Shown here piece by piece: positions 27,706 through 41,619 of a DNA stretch of 64,000 nucleotides. The position numbers and the translations under genes were made by a program. The stretch comes from Prostheceraeus crozeri. Its lineage: Eukaryota > Platyhelminthes > Polycladida > Euryleptidae. Under the pieces are notes generated by a model. It did no database searches and had not been told where the DNA came from. It saw only the letters and a program-made list of their open reading frames with translations. The stretch spans positions 30,001 to 94,000 of the forward strand of contig CAJQUW010007778.1 in NCBI GenBank assembly GCA_907163375.1, written 5' to 3'. Positions within the stretch are counted from its first letter, which is position 1, and every line of letters starts with the position of its first letter.

Positions 27706-30483
27706 TTATCTTTGTGCACGGATGTCAAACACTGTCCGACCGTCAGCAAGAAATACCTGACTATCTACCCATCCCCATTCTGGATTTCCAGCTGCCTTTG
27801 CACTAAATCGACGGCCTTTTGTATCACAAAATTCCCTCATTTGATCGGACTGTGGCAATTCGTCATTAATAAGGCTGGTAACCAACGCCACATCATCTTC
27901 ATTGACTTTGGACTCCAACACGTCTATCGCTCCAATCTTTCCTGAAAATTCAGGTGTTGATGTAAAGGCTGGCTGAATAGCATTCACAAGTGTTTTGAAA
28001 GGTTGAAAGCCTACACCAAGATCCGGTACAGTCAATTTAACATGAGGCGTCGACGACCAAGGATATTTTCCACTGTAAGTTACCATTGGGTTTGAAGTGT
28101 TTACACCAAACTGACTCGGAGCATAAGACACTAAAAGTTTCACAGATCCTACAACGATGAAAAGGAATTAAAGTTAATTTAATAACATACTCATGGATAT
28201 ACTTTTGGAGAACTTTCATGTCAACCAGCATGAATTTTCTAATATAGTATAAATTGCAAAGCTTAATAATATACTTATCAATTAACTTGCTGTCGGTGAA
28301 GAAATTCACAATAAAGCTTTAATATGACCACGACCACATGGACGATAACTATTTTAGCTTTCTTAATTAATGGATTAAGATGTACTCGCAAGTAAGCTCA
28401 AAAGAAACAGTGAGTAGTTACATATAATTTGTCATCAAAAACTTCCTATTCATTGATTTTGCAGATGAGTTGCATGGATGAATCTGACACGTCTATCATC
28501 ATTTTATCATTGCCCTTGATAGGTACAAAGACATAAGGGGCCGTGCAACGATTATTTTATCGCCAAAAATTCACCTAAGAAATCAAATATTGTGAATACG
28601 TCTGAAAATTAGCGAAAAAATAAGTGATGAATATACTCAAGCAACATCACTGAAAATTGCTGAATACATCGAAATACTTTTTAAAAAATCTTTGAAAGGC
28701 ATGATTGAGGAGAACGATGAGCAGTTGTAGAGAGAAAGAGACTCAAATTTTTTCATCAACTGCATGTTTTCGAAGGCGTTGGCTTTGCTAACTTGTCTTT
28801 TACATGTAATGTTCTTTTTAGCTTCATTATAGATAGCCCTTTATTAGATTTAAGCAATTTGTTATATACGGACTGTAGGCCCCTATGCAGTATTCACTTT
28901 TAGTTAAACTTGGGCCCGAATCAAATTTGAAGTGGCTCTGCTTCTATATACGTGCATGTTCAGACTATATATGTTTGACAGAAAAGGTTTAGGCCTATTA
29001 GAAGCTAATTGCAAGACAAATCATATTTAATGTGGCAGTTTCACAAACGCACACTTTTATTGATATTGAATGAATCGTTTTTCCATATAATTACAGTTTG
29101 CTCAACATCAAGTTCTTTGAAATTGAATTTGAATGTAAAAATATGTAAAATAAGAATTCAAATTCATTTTATTTGCTTATTAATCACAGGAATGCTTTGT
29201 TCAAAATACTTTATTCGTGTATTAAATCTCAATTGGTGCTAGGTAGCAACTGCGAGACAGATTTCAGCCTGTTGGGTCGCATCAGCCGTGAACAGGTTCG
29301 AACCATCAGCGACGTTGGAGCAATGGAAAATGAAAGCGCACCCACTAACCACAAGTCCACTAGACCATCTGTGTGAAGTAGCCAGCAAGGGACTGCTTAA
29401 TTGCAGGCACATGTAAGGCAGATTGCATCTGCAATCACGTAATATTTAGCTCATGCGATATTAAGACGAATCACACAGATGCAATTCTGATGCATACATG
29501 TATTTCAACAAGTGACCGCTTTCAACAGATGATTCGGTGGTCTGTTGCTAGAGGATGCTTGTATGTCCAGCAGCTGCTTCAGCTCTTTACCTGCCTTGTG
29601 TTTTTTGACAGTTTTGCAAGACAGATGTCAGTGGGTGTGGAAGAAAGTAGATTTTTTTTATTAAATCAAAATGCGACATGGTTGAAAAAAATCGAATAAT
29701 CCTGGAGGCGGAAGAATACGAACAAATACCCTAGCGGAATTTCTTGGTATGGTTTAGAATAGATGATCTAAAGTCTAAAGTGTGCATAAATACAATTGGT
29801 GTCTAGTCGGCCCAACTTTTAAGAAGAAGGGAGAAATAAATCAAAACTAAAAATCAATTTTTGTTTCTATAAACTAAAGACGAGAGCTCAGCATGAAGCA
29901 CGATGAGATGCTAACCGAAATTACAAATGAAAATAACCACAAAAAGAAGAAGCATCAGAGGCAGATGAAAATTAGTGACTAAGACAGTGATTCATAACAA
30001 AATTTTCCAATGCATCCGCCATGGCATCCGCATCCAACAAATGATTGAGATTATTTGAGATTATTGAGATTATTGATATTTGCATCCTCATATTTTTTTC
30101 CAAAAGAGTGCTCTCATTTGTCATCAATGTCATCCCAGAATATGTATGATGATACCTTTTTCCTTATTGAAATTCTTATGCAATATGTTTTACATCTTTC
30201 TATACTTTACACTCACCCACTTTGTTTCCGATCGACTTCCACTCCATCCTATGAATTCCGATGCAATGCGCTTCCTGATTGCCATTTTTCATTTTCAGTC
30301 TCTAGGAATTCATTTCGTAGTAACCTGTTTCCCTTTGTGAGAGTAATAATTTGGCTTGAACTCCACACCTTTATTGGTAAACTTTTTATCTTTCTTTAAG
30401 ACATCACCGAGAATATAGCTGTTGCTATCCTGCACCGCACTGCATGCCAACATGATGCTGGCAAATAACACCGAAAATTGCAT
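27706..30483 (-). CDS. Putative two-exon gene for a secreted protein of unknown family
   Basis: Exon 1 (30483-30369) starts with an ATG and encodes a signal peptide (MQFSVLFASIMLACSAVQDS). Exon 2 (28148-27706) is a 146-codon open stretch preceded by a pyrimidine-rich tract and TTGTAG. Joining AAAG|GTGTGG at 30369/30368 to the acceptor at 28148 preserves the frame, giving FTNKGSVKLLVSYA across the junction and a mature protein of about 165 residues ending FLADGRTVFDIRAQR. The exon 2 text is rich in ordered, low-repeat sequence (KYPWSSTPHVKLTVPDLGVG), as in real coding DNA. I do not recognise the family. The donor is not a strong consensus, so the model is a proposal. A tRNA-like SINE lies in the 2.2-kb intron. 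Confidence 0.5.
29230..29375 (-). repeat. tRNA-derived SINE-like sequence
   Basis: On the minus strand an A-box-like TGGTCTAGTGG (29367-29357) and a perfect B box GGTTCGAACC (29304-29295) are about 53 bases apart in the order of a tRNA promoter. No cloverleaf can be closed, so it is a tRNA-derived relic rather than a tRNA gene. Confidence 0.4.
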
Positions 30484-30489
30484 TCTAAA

Positions 30490-33400
30490 ATAAAAAAATC
30501 AATAATGGAAATTAGTTGATCATGTTTACTTTTGTCGCTCACAGGCACATGTATTAATCATAAATATATGAAATTAAACTGCTGTTAAAATTTTGAAATA
30601 GTTAAAGAAAAAGGCAGAATTGAAATTGATTGATTTTCAAGGATCTGATAAGTATATAAAATCGAATGATGTATTTGCAAATTCAAGAATATTTGGCCTG
30701 AATTGAAAGGTAAATTGATCATTCAATTAAATGTATTTATGCATTGTATAAAAGTTAGCGCACAATTTTACAAGCATTCTATCACTTTGTAAATGGGAAG
30801 ATATCCTCATCATGATCATTTTATTGGACCAATTATATAGCCGTTGGCAAGGTGAATACAGAGTGTAGAAGTGTCCATAGTTATACAAATACGCATAGCG
30901 TTAGAACTATACAACAGATTCACGATGCAAATGTAGGAGTAAGATAACAAATTAAGCGAAAACAGTGATCATGAAATTTTCAGTACAGTTCAAGTAAGCA
31001 AACAGGAACACAAAAATTGGAGTAGTGGGAATGTAAATAGACACTTTACGTTTTTAGTGTGAGTAAAAATTATTTTATTAAATTATTATTTAGTGTGCGG
31101 TAAAATACGAAAGCATGTGGAAGATGATAGATGTAAGATACGGAGTAGGCTTACTGACAGTCAAACGTTAGGGAAATCAGTCAGGCGTCGGTCACAAAGA
31201 AGGGATTTCAGATGAGACATTAAGGACTTCGTAGATTAGAGAAAGAGGAGCACGACGAAAGTGTTGTGAAGGGGGATTGGAAGAGTTGACAATGACAGGG
31301 AGTACGTAAAGTTTCTGCCTGAGGTTATAGGGAGAATTGCGAAGTATGTACTGCTTCGAAATACTAAGTACTGTGTAACTAAGTACTTATGCACGAAGTA
31401 CTACTGCTATATGTACAAGCACTACTATAATAGTGCCTCCCTATCGGAAACAGGCATGTCAGACAGGCCCCTACACATATTCAAGTAGTTGCCAAAATGG
31501 AATTATGTCCGTCTTTATCTCATGTTATTCGAGTCACGAAAGTCATGAATAGAAATTTCTGATTGGCACTTCTTTTCACATGCATTTATAGAGGAGGGGC
31601 GGGCAGCATCTGTCCAGATTCGGCCCGCGTCCCTTTTCTCTCCGGCCCGCAGGTTGTTTCAATTGACAGTGCATCTGCTCCGACATACGTGCGTTTAGTT
31701 TGTGTTTTAAATTCTCCGAAATTCTGATTCACTTCTTAGTTGACACATAAAACGTTCATCCACAGACTATTGCTAACTATTCGTTGCGAGTAAATCTAAA
31801 GCACCAGAGAAGCCGGCAGGTTTGATAAGGTTGAGCTGCAGCCAATGTTAGGCAGATAAATGGGCGTCACGGACGCGCACACATGAATAAAGCAAGAATG
31901 AGATGATCATATTAGGACATCACAAGTATGTGATGTGGCGTTTGCTTGCTCTCATTATAGTTACTGTCACTTCATCGTTGCTTCTATGAAGTAATTTCAA
32001 CTTTCATGTTGATGTTTGAATTGTTGCGTTTTTAAGTGAATAATAAGAAATCATGGGAAATATTCGTATTTTTTATCATGGCCAAAAAATGCCGATGGAA
32101 TGGAATTACATTGTGGTCCGCGCTATGATTCGCAGTGTAGAACTCTTTGCACAAAAGTGTACTGTACCTACGATACCGTATTCAAGGAATAACGAGCCAC
32201 ATGGGTTATTATCCTCATCTCAATGATAATCTGATTTGCATAGTTTTCTTAACTTGTAAACTTAGCCATCATGTCGTTGTAAGTCTACCTGAACATCTAG
32301 TGTGCACTTATAAATTTTTTTTTATGAAAGTTTATCAACTATGCACCATGAATTATATAGCTGGAATATTATCCTGCAGTGGACATAAGTCATCAAAATC
32401 ATCAAGAAATAGAGCCGGGCATGAACCAAGTGGTTTCTATATTCAGAAAAAAATCATGCAAAATTATTGTCAATTTTTGAAAATCAATGACATGGCCGAT
32501 CAATAAAGATGAAATCACAAAATCGCCTGCAGCGCTATGTGATTTTAGTAGTATTTTATACAAGGCAAAATATTATCAAAATAGCACTACCATCTTTAAG
32601 CCGAATCTTTATTCTCAAAATACATACGGGTTGCACTCAGCACCTTTATCAAGATCAGTAGAGTGACTTAATATTAAAAATCAATATCGAAAACTAAAAT
32701 TGAGATTCAAATAGGTAACTTTAACTTCAAATATCAAGTCATTTTAGATTACACATGCACTTTATGTCAGAGACAGTGGATGCTTTATGTGCAGTGACGT
32801 TTCTTGTAATCGTGCGAAAGAGTGTCAAGCAGATGATTGAGGAATCACTCACAATCTGACTGAAGGTTTGATCAACTCTATATGGTTAGATGAATGTTAC
32901 CTATTGAGGAACTATTCAACAGCTCTCATTGTTGCATTATCGTAACTCATTTACTCACATCTTTGATGAAGACCTGAATTCCCTGTGTTATCACCTCGTT
33001 TGCAGTGCGACTCTCGTTGCTTTTCCGAACACAACCTGCCAATAGCAGCGGATGTCAATGAGATTGAATTCTATTTTCATACTGGCGTGTATAATGTATA
33101 ATTATAGAAGTCACAAGGCGTCACATTGTTTGCGAGTACTGTTGTGCAACAGACCATATTGTCTGCAACGAGTACATATCAATATATCAACGTTTCAATA
33201 CTTCAGTTGTTTATCTAAATGCATCAAATTTTGAAATTCTGAAAATTGTCAAGCTGACGAGCAACGTCTCCAGCGAATTTTGGGAAAACTCGGAATCGAA
33301 AGTCTCAATACCTTCGTTTCTGCGAAATTCGACATGATGACACAATTAGAGCAGGGACTCGCAGTTAACTAACGTAGGAACTGTAATTCGCTGTAATTCA

Positions 33401-33670
33401 GTAGAACGACTCGAACTTCTAGTTTGATGCAGAGGATGCAAGTAGCAATAAAGTTTGAAATATATTTTATGTTTTGAAGCAAAAAGGATGTTGCGTGTGT
33501 GAAATAAGTAAATTTTTCAAATAATTGTTTAGAAATCATATTATTAAATCAAAAGAACTAATTACATGCATGGAAGTTCTAAAACCGCCATTTCTGAAGT
33601 TCGTTAAATAATTATTCTACTTAGATAACTTCTTCGGTTCTATTAAGTTTTCTTTGAATTTTGATTTTGA
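30490..33670. other. Mostly non-coding, no supported gene
   Basis: The open frames here have no recognisable family. A region near 31350-31440 is low-complexity (AAGTACT, TACTAAGTACT). A GC-rich patch at 31590-31665 with two CGGCCCGC boxes resembles a hAT end, but no partner was found. Confidence 0.35.
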
Positions 33671-33679
33671 ATTGTTTTT

Positions 33680-36640
33680 AAAATTTATGCATGTCTTAAT
33701 CTTGATTTAGCAATATAAAAGATGTTGTCTCTTGTTTCTAATGTAAATATATTTGATTCGTGAATAGACAAGAAGAAAATACAACGATAAAGAGGAAACA
33801 TAGCATACAAAGGACGAGACGGTAGAAGAAAACTTTTCAAGTAATTCACTTCGGATAGTTCTTTGGATGCGGTGAAGCAGGAAGTCACACTGATCGCGTT
33901 TCCTCTTTGGATGGCGAGACTAAGTCTTTGCTTCAAGAAGGCAGTGGATCGAGGGTCGCCGTTCGTCTCTTGAATCCTCCTCCCAATTATTCCGATCAGT
34001 GCCCTTGCATCCATTCCCCATGCTCCAAATGTTTCGATTGCCACAGGACAGAATATATTGGAGTGACTCAAGCAGAGATTAGTATCTTCCTTCTATTTCT
34101 TCCGTTTCAGTCGTACGTGTGCCACGCTTCCTCGATGCCTTGACATGAGAGCTGAATGTTGCTGTCAGCGAGCGTGTCAACACACGTAAAATCCCATACC
34201 AATGGGCGACCGTGGCTCCATGGGATCAGTGTAGCCCCATCTGGGCGCTTGCCTTCCTCCCGGCTCAGTCCCACAGGTTCGAGGACAGCGGGGATCCCGG
34301 CGGAGACCAATGCTCTTCTGATGATATCGTTCGCCTCGTGGTGTCGTGCCAAGCGTCCTGCATTAAACCGACAACTTAAGCCATGAGTCCCGTACTTGTC
34401 CACCTTAGCTCCACATTTGCACACATGTGGAACACAAACTGGTGCTCCAAGCCGAAGAGCCACCGCGATTCGCAACTGTTCGTTTTGGAGCTTTAGGCCA
34501 AGTGACTGAATAGGGACCGCCATTAACCAAGCCCCAGAGTCAGATGATGAGACTGCCAACAATCGGCTTCTTGATTTCGCAGGTAGGTCGCCGTTAAGCA
34601 GGTTCTCAACCTCCAGCTTCACGATTGGAGAGTCCCAGCACTTCTGTCTTTTCCGATTATCATCGGACGGCTGCAAGGCGTTTGGACACTTCCTTTCCCA
34701 TTGCTCTATGGCCTCCTGGAGATTCGTATCAACTGCATCGTTGAGTGGGCCTAAGATGGCAGATTTGGACTCGGCGACGCTGTATGACGAAAGAGGTAGG
34801 ATGGTAGAGAACAGAGCTGTGGCTCGCGTAGACCAAGGCCACCATCGGCCAACAAGGAAGAAAGGCTTGTTGATGTGAAGCAGGTGAAAGAGAAACAATA
34901 CAAAAATTTCCTCCAAAGAGAGTCTTGTAAGTCATCGATCTTGTATCACAAATTTGCGGCGAAACGGTTAAAAAGGAAAAGGTGCAACAGTACAAATACT
35001 TTTGGTTATGCTAAAACAATTTCGCTGAAGGATAAAAACTTTCATGTGTGCCTTATCACAGTTACGATGTATCAAGTTGCTCAAACAATGCAATTGTCAT
35101 TGGAAAACTTCTTCTGCAGCCTCCCGGAATAAAAAGATGAGATCTAGATAGTGACAACTGGGACTTGTCTAATTCGCCTTCACCTGTTCGAATAAAGCAG
35201 ATGAGTTATTCTCAGGAACGGATATACAACTAACATTTAGAGAATTCAGCTTCAGGCCCCAATGCTGAATTTTGGCTATCTAAAATTTTCTTCAAACGTT
35301 TTTGACACGTCTGTCATGGAACCAGCAATGCATCCCTTCATCAAGTTATCAACAGTTAATGTCACTTTTCAACTGCTTTACCATATTGTGGAGCGGCCAA
35401 GGAGAAAAAGAAGGGACCACTGGTGTCACCTTGTTGAAACTCCTCAACAGAAGGACTTCAGATCTTCATAAAACAGGTTGATGGGTTCCATAGCTGCCAG
35501 GCAAAAGCAAATAAATTTGGGGACGGTTTCAGATTGATACAATTCAAAACAATCTTGCTGCGAAAAACAGTGTTGATAACGCAGTTTTTAAAATCGGGTT
35601 TTCAACATACAAAGTTTTCGGTTGTTTTAGAAAGTCTTGAATTTCCAAAATATTGGCGAACCGAGTGGACAATGTATCAGCTCCGTTAGAGCACCAACGC
35701 CTTGTTGATGGGGAAGCGAATCCTTGCCAACAGCATGAATACCATTCTGGCTGCCAATTTGCTTGCTATTCTGCGATACACATTTCCGACGCAATGGGGC
35801 GGATGTCGTCATTTGTCTTCGACAAGGCAAAAAGTGACACCCCATACGATATGAAATTACCTCTGAGGCACATCGCACGCAGCATTAGATTGCAAAAGTA
35901 AGTCAGTGCAGTCAGGAGGCGATTCGCAGGTTCTAACAGATTAGCCAAGCATGTCCTTTAAATGCGAGGTTCTAGCAAGTCTGGGCCGCCAGGGGCCCGA
36001 ACCGGGATATGAAAGTTAGAGAAATGGCTTTTCGGACTTGGATTTGGTGGTACATTGCAGAGACTAGCGGAATCATTCATTCTTTGGAGGCGATGTGGTA
36101 GGGTGTTTCAGGGTGGGATTTGTTGATGACTTTTCCTTAGCTTGTCCAGTGGACTCATGGTTGGCTGACAAGGATTCGTCAGATGCGATGGAATCGAATA
36201 GCTCCTTTGATGTCACCTCGCTGAATCTTCCGAATAGCAGCTTCCACAAGGTTCTTGTCAGGGTTCAATGTGGTTTCCTGCTTGTTGGTCTGATGCTAAG
36301 CTCACATCCACGCAAGGGATCACTGAGAAATGTCGGAATAAGTCTGTTAACATGCTGTTAGACAACGAGACTAGTGACTGCTTATATCCACATTTTGCGA
36401 AGGGCTACTCCAATAAAACGAACAAGATGGGAATCTATGATTAAGCCTCTCCAGTTGCTTCAACTGAATTGTTTCTCACCAGACTTTAATAGTGCGAATC
36501 AGAGTAGCAAGAGGGCTATAGGAAGCAGCGATGAACCCGGAGATCCTGTTGGGGGATGTGAACTAGTCGAACCACTGATACCCTGCGACGAAACCTGCTG
36601 TGTAATCGGAAGCCAGTAGTTGCTCTTTCCCAAGAACGCC
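33680..36640 (-). mobile_element. Degenerate LINE with RT and restriction-like (R2-type) endonuclease
   Basis: On the minus strand the order is a short N-terminal remnant (EAAIRKIQRGDIKGAIRFHR, near 36250), RT text around 35900-35300 (LLTALTYFCNLMLRG-type start, ISYGVSLFALSKTNDDIRPI, then remnants of the LDDG region), and a long C-terminal frame (34916-34107) with LKLQNEQLRIAVALRLGAP. A Cys-His knuckle follows (CKCGAKVDKYGTHGLSC), and then a PD-D-type nuclease signature (KRPDGATL ... LVWDFTCVDTLA). The end continues at 34071 with GRRIQETNGDPRSTAFLKQR. The knuckle plus nuclease order matches R2-type elements. More than five frame changes and stops make it a relic. Confidence 0.7.
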
Positions 36641-36644
36641 GTCG

Positions 36645-37625
36645 ATCTCCTGACTACGTGAGGATCAGAGCGATGTGCCGTCGAACCTTGGAACAGTCCG
36701 AAATTGCAATCCTGGTTTACGCTGGTTTCATGTTAGGAAAAAGTTGAACTTCCGATCGCTTATTAAAAAACAAAACTATGGGTCTTTGATCAGTGAAAAT
36801 AGTGCACACATGAATACAAGACATTGAAGCACGTGCTATAATTTCCTTAAGCGCTGTATCGTTTGACGTGTATATTCGACCTTTACATTTGAATACAGCA
36901 ACTGGATATCTTGGAAGCATGTAAAACATCTGCTCTACCTATGAATGACACTTCAAGACGCATATCAAACAGTTTATGTCATGCTCATAGTCATCACTTA
37001 TACTGGGATCTCAATTAATTTATCAAAAACATGGCGCACTCTAAAATCGCTTTAAAAACACAACTAAAAACGCATTGAAAAACAATTCAAGTTTTCCTAT
37101 CATGTTTGAAAACACAGTGTAAAATCCCATGTTTAGAAGCATGTATTTCAAATTGTCCTTGAAAACATGATTTTGATGACAGTGCAAAAATTGTACTATA
37201 ATTGAAGAAAACTGAAGATAAAACTGAAGAAGTGTTTAGCTAATGAAGAGCATCATACTCATATTTTGCTACATACGTAATCCTGCAGCTCAAAGGATCA
37301 AGGAAATGTGAATTTAGCTACAAATGGTAGCAGTATGCCTATTCATACAGCAAGTGCAGTACATGCACTCTATTGGCCTATTTACATACAGTGCATATTA
37401 CAGTTAGTATAAAACAAGACTTCTGAAAGCAAAGTTGAACTCCTGAATGCGAACTGTAGGTCCAATACACACCGCACTACGAAAAAATGAAGCATCATAG
37501 GCTAAATGTGCGTTCACACCCGCACGAAAATGATGAGATTGGGACGATACTTCATTTTCTCAGCTTAACGATTTGTCGTGGAGCTCCACTGTTCACATTG
37601 TAACCATTAATCGTGACGATTTTAT
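36645..37625. other. Non-coding, no recognised content
   Basis: I see no supported feature between the two LINE relics. Confidence 0.35.
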
Positions 37626-37629
37626 CTTT

Positions 37630-38096
37630 ATCTTGCACTTGTACTTGGATGCGCTTGACCAGATCAAGTGATCGTGGCGACCAGATCGCGAAAGGTCTGG
37701 CGGTCCTGGGCATGATCAAGTAGGTCGGGCAGCGGAGGAGCGTCTTGCACTTGGGAAATCCATGTAAGCCGCGGTCGGCCGGGTGGGAGACTCTAGCCAT
37801 GCGGCAGAGGGGGGCGAGTCGAGGCATCTAAAGCTTTTTCTTGCAGAAATAGGCGGGTTGGTGTGAACAACGTGGCCCAGAAGGCGCAGTCGACGTTGGC
37901 GAATGATAGTGGAAATTTTAAATGGATTCCCAAACCTCAACGAGTAAACCTCCTCATTCGTGATGTGGTGGTTCCAGCGAGTACCGAGAATGTTGCGTCG
38001 GTAGAAGCAGTGAAAAGCGTCCAGACGCCGGGTTAGACCAGCAGGAAGACGGTCTCGCAGCCGTATAGCAGCACCGGTAGAACGCAAGTACTCCAT
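37630..38096 (-). mobile_element. 3' fragment of an RT-bearing LINE
   Basis: The minus-strand frame reads RRLDAFHCFYRRNILGTRWN and ITNEEVYSL, then STIIRQRRLRLLGHV, the C-terminal block common to a large group of invertebrate LINEs. After a frame change near 37790 the end WISQVQDAPPLPDLLDHAQD, then FRDLVA, is still readable. A short A-rich tail (AAGATAAAGATAAA) follows at about 37625. The fragment is 5'-truncated, as is usual for LINE copies. Confidence 0.7.
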
Positions 38097-38099
38097 ATT

Positions 38100-41080
38100 C
38101 GATTTTATCGTTGTGAAAATCGGGCAAATGCAAACAGCAGCTGTGTTTAGCGATATATTGTGTTATGCAAAGCGATATATTATGTCAATTTATCGTTTTA
38201 GTTTTCGTTTTTTGCTATCGGCATAATAAGTGCGTCTTTATGCAGCGGATTGAGTTAACCAAAGGAATTAACGAGCAGCAAGCTATCGTATCTGCATTAT
38301 TAAATAGGGAAAATAGTGTACTGGCTGTGATTTGATAGTTAACTGACGAAATTTAAATTATGATATTGATGTCATGTTATCCGTTATTTGATCCTTGTTG
38401 GTGAGAAACCAGGACATAATGAACTACAAGTCCATCCGAATTTTTCTAAATCCACTCAGCTTTCCGCTTTAATTTTCCGCTCTGTCGTTCTATTCAGCTC
38501 ACAAGAAAAAGTGAGTTTAATCAGGTGTTTTTCGTCCTCTTTCAAAGAAAGCAACGCAGCTTGGACTTGCGGCCGTGGAACATATTGAGAATCTACAGAA
38601 GCCAATACTTAATAAGTCAATCACAGGGGGTCTATGCATGCCCACATAATTATCATTCTAAATTTTCTTTAAACCAACCGTTTTGCCTTTGTCCCACACA
38701 TCGGGTGAAATCGCTGAAATTGCTTTTCACATTTATAGATTTGCTTCTATGTTAGATTAGACCGGTGATTGATAGGCAATACGTAAATACTTGCAGCCTA
38801 TTGTCTACTTTCGCATTAACTTTTTATCGAAGCACGTGAGCATTCATTGATGAATTTATTATTTTATTTGACAGTCGACTACATGATCAGAAGCTGAAAT
38901 AATAATTGGGAAATTTGCGTAAATTATCATGGAAATTCTAATTTTTAATCAAGCTTGTAGCCCATGCTGCGTTCTACTCATAGATATTAAACATGCTCCA
39001 AAGCTTTGTTTGAATGATGTTTCTTTGAAATATTATTATTCTTTAAAATGAAAATCGGAAGATAAATCAAAGTGACAAGGAATGACAGACGGAACTCTAT
39101 CGGAGAAAAGGTGTCAGTTTAAAGCGCTACTGTCGAGTTAACTCACCTCAGCTTCTAAAGGACAGCTGCTGAATGCAGTATCAGAGATGCTTGCCTATCC
39201 TGGCCCAACGACGCGAGCTAAGTCTGGCTTAGTTTCTTCTTGTGCTCTATTGTCACCGTCACCATTTTACTGTTGATTATACTGGATGCAAGTTAACACG
39301 TGCTCAGCCGTTAAATGGTCAAAACTCACTTGCGAAAGGATATACCTCTGGTAAATGCAATCATGTTAAGGAAACTTCAGCAGCCAATGGACAAGACAGT
39401 GCGATCTCATTATGATTAGAAAACGTTGAATACAATTAATTCAATGTCACACTTTTATTACTTCCACTTTCTACATGAATTTTGCTTTAAAACACAGAAC
39501 ACAGACAACAGAAAATGTCAAAAGCAATCTATCCGAAAAACAAAAAGGAGATTGAGAGTGTAACTTTATTGGCTGAGTTGAGACCTTGAACAGCTGACCA
39601 GTCTGCATGGACCATAGATCTAGACCTTTGTTTTGATGCCCGATGTCTGCGAAGTGCATTTTCTAAGCAACAAATTCTAAAATTGTTGAACCCATGACTG
39701 AGCCATTAAGCAGTGTCATGTAGCGAGTTCTCAAATCGCCCGGTAAGCTCGAAACTGGTTTAGCGAGTCGAAGTCATGAACTTCTTTCTGAAGACCAAGT
39801 TCATTGAAGAGAAGGTATTTATCAAAGGAATCCAACATGGCATATCACAGACATCGGAAATCAACTAAGTATACTAGAACTAGACCGGACACGGCCTTTC
39901 TACTGCATTAAAATTCGTGGAAAGTTAATGCGTAGTTAGAAAGAGTCCTGAATTCATTTCTTGTCTTGATATTTCAAATTGATTGACTGCCAATTCGATA
40001 GATCGAAATTCTTGTAATTGCAAATTAACCGTGATTCTTCAAATAATTCATAAGATACTCGACTTTCTGGATCTTAACAAGAATGTTTATCTAAGGTTAA
40101 TGTTGGTTATGTATGAGTTAAATCCGACAGCAGCAGTTGTTGTGTTGTCTACCTTGCACAAGTATACAGTTTCTTTTAGGCGCGACTTACTACAGCAACT
40201 GTTATTACACGGTCGATATAACGGTTTTTGCACGATCGATATCGCGGCCCACAATTCTAAAATCCAAGACCACCAATTTTCCCGGAACCACCCTGGATTT
40301 CCCGGAGCCATTAATGATATCAAATACTACGCAAGATAATCGTAGCCTTGTTTGTAATTACACATGCACAATTTGCGGAATTGGCACTTAGATAGTACAT
40401 GAAAAAATAGAGAGCGAATTGACTTTATTAATGATGCCAATTAATGATAGAGAGATAGCTTTCATGTCAAGAGTCAAACTTGAATTCCAAAAAAGTTCCA
40501 ATCGATTATACAAGTGCTTGATTGTACAGTATTCTTTCCATTGTGGCCCCAGTACGTCCATTTCTTGAATGGCATTGAGGCTGAGCGCTAGCCGCACCTA
40601 CCCGCACCGATGAACCGAAAATCGTAGAATGCTACGCTGAATCACATATTAAAGTATAGCCGAAATATATTTTGCTTCGCGTACTAAGCTGTCCTGCGAT
40701 AGTTAACTAAGACTTCAAAATCTTGAAAGTATTATCTTAGTTTACACCAACTGCTCATATTTGTAATTCTAGTATTGAATGAGAATTTTATGAAGTATTA
40801 CGAAAATTCTGATAACAGCAAACAATTTGAATAGACTTACATAGGCCTCATTTAATTAAATTTTGCCAATACTTGCAGTTGCAAATGACCCTCATCATAT
40901 ATACGTAACTCGTGTGTCTCTATGACAGCTGTAATGGATTTCTATAAAACCAGATAAAAGCAGAAATATTAAAGATATGGAACATAATGATAAAAGTTAC
41001 AATGACTAAATGGCTAAGTCAATGGCGGACGTAACGTCGGGTTTTAATAGGTCCTTTATAGATACATATACTCAGCACCC
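38100..41080. other. Non-coding, no recognised content
   Basis: This stretch has a few short open frames without family resemblance and no repeat that I could pair. Confidence 0.35.
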
Positions 41081-41619
41081 AAATTACAGTGGCGTGCGGT
41101 CCATGTATGCGATGCATGCGGCGAATGCGTATGCAAATTTGAGTAATCTGATTATTCATTATGTTCAACACGTTTATTTCATCAAGTATCAGTTAGATGG
41201 CCTTCCAATTGTCAGTAGGGCGTATGACGACATCACAAAATTCCATCTTCATAAATAACTGGGTGATGTGAATATTTAGTGAGGCATTCGCCGCACCAAC
41301 CTCCCATTCATATATGCATGGATCTCTACAGCGGCGATGAAGCCAGGACGTCAGCGTACAGAGGCGGGAGCTTCGGTCGGCTTATCGCATGCTTGACAAA
41401 TTAGGGAAGGAAAAACTCTCGCTGTAGTTGTGTGCATGCCACTCAGTGCACACAATGTATGAAAGCCACACGGTTTGTAATCTAGCGGTAATCATGTTTA
41501 CTGGAGCAATTTCCGCAAACTTGTTTGGACGAGTTTAAAGACAAGTAGGCTTACGGTTATTTATTTGATTTTCCTTGTTGCGCAATGAGTTGACGTTCTT
41601 TACAAAGTAATGCATTTCG

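Noticed and set aside
31590-31665. GC-rich patch with two CGGCCCGC boxes resembling a hAT end
   Set aside because: No matching inverted end or 8-bp duplication could be found in the window.
32380-32506. Possible exon with GHEPSGFYIQ, faintly like a fibrinogen-related domain start
   Set aside because: The match is only a few residues and no adjoining exons were found.
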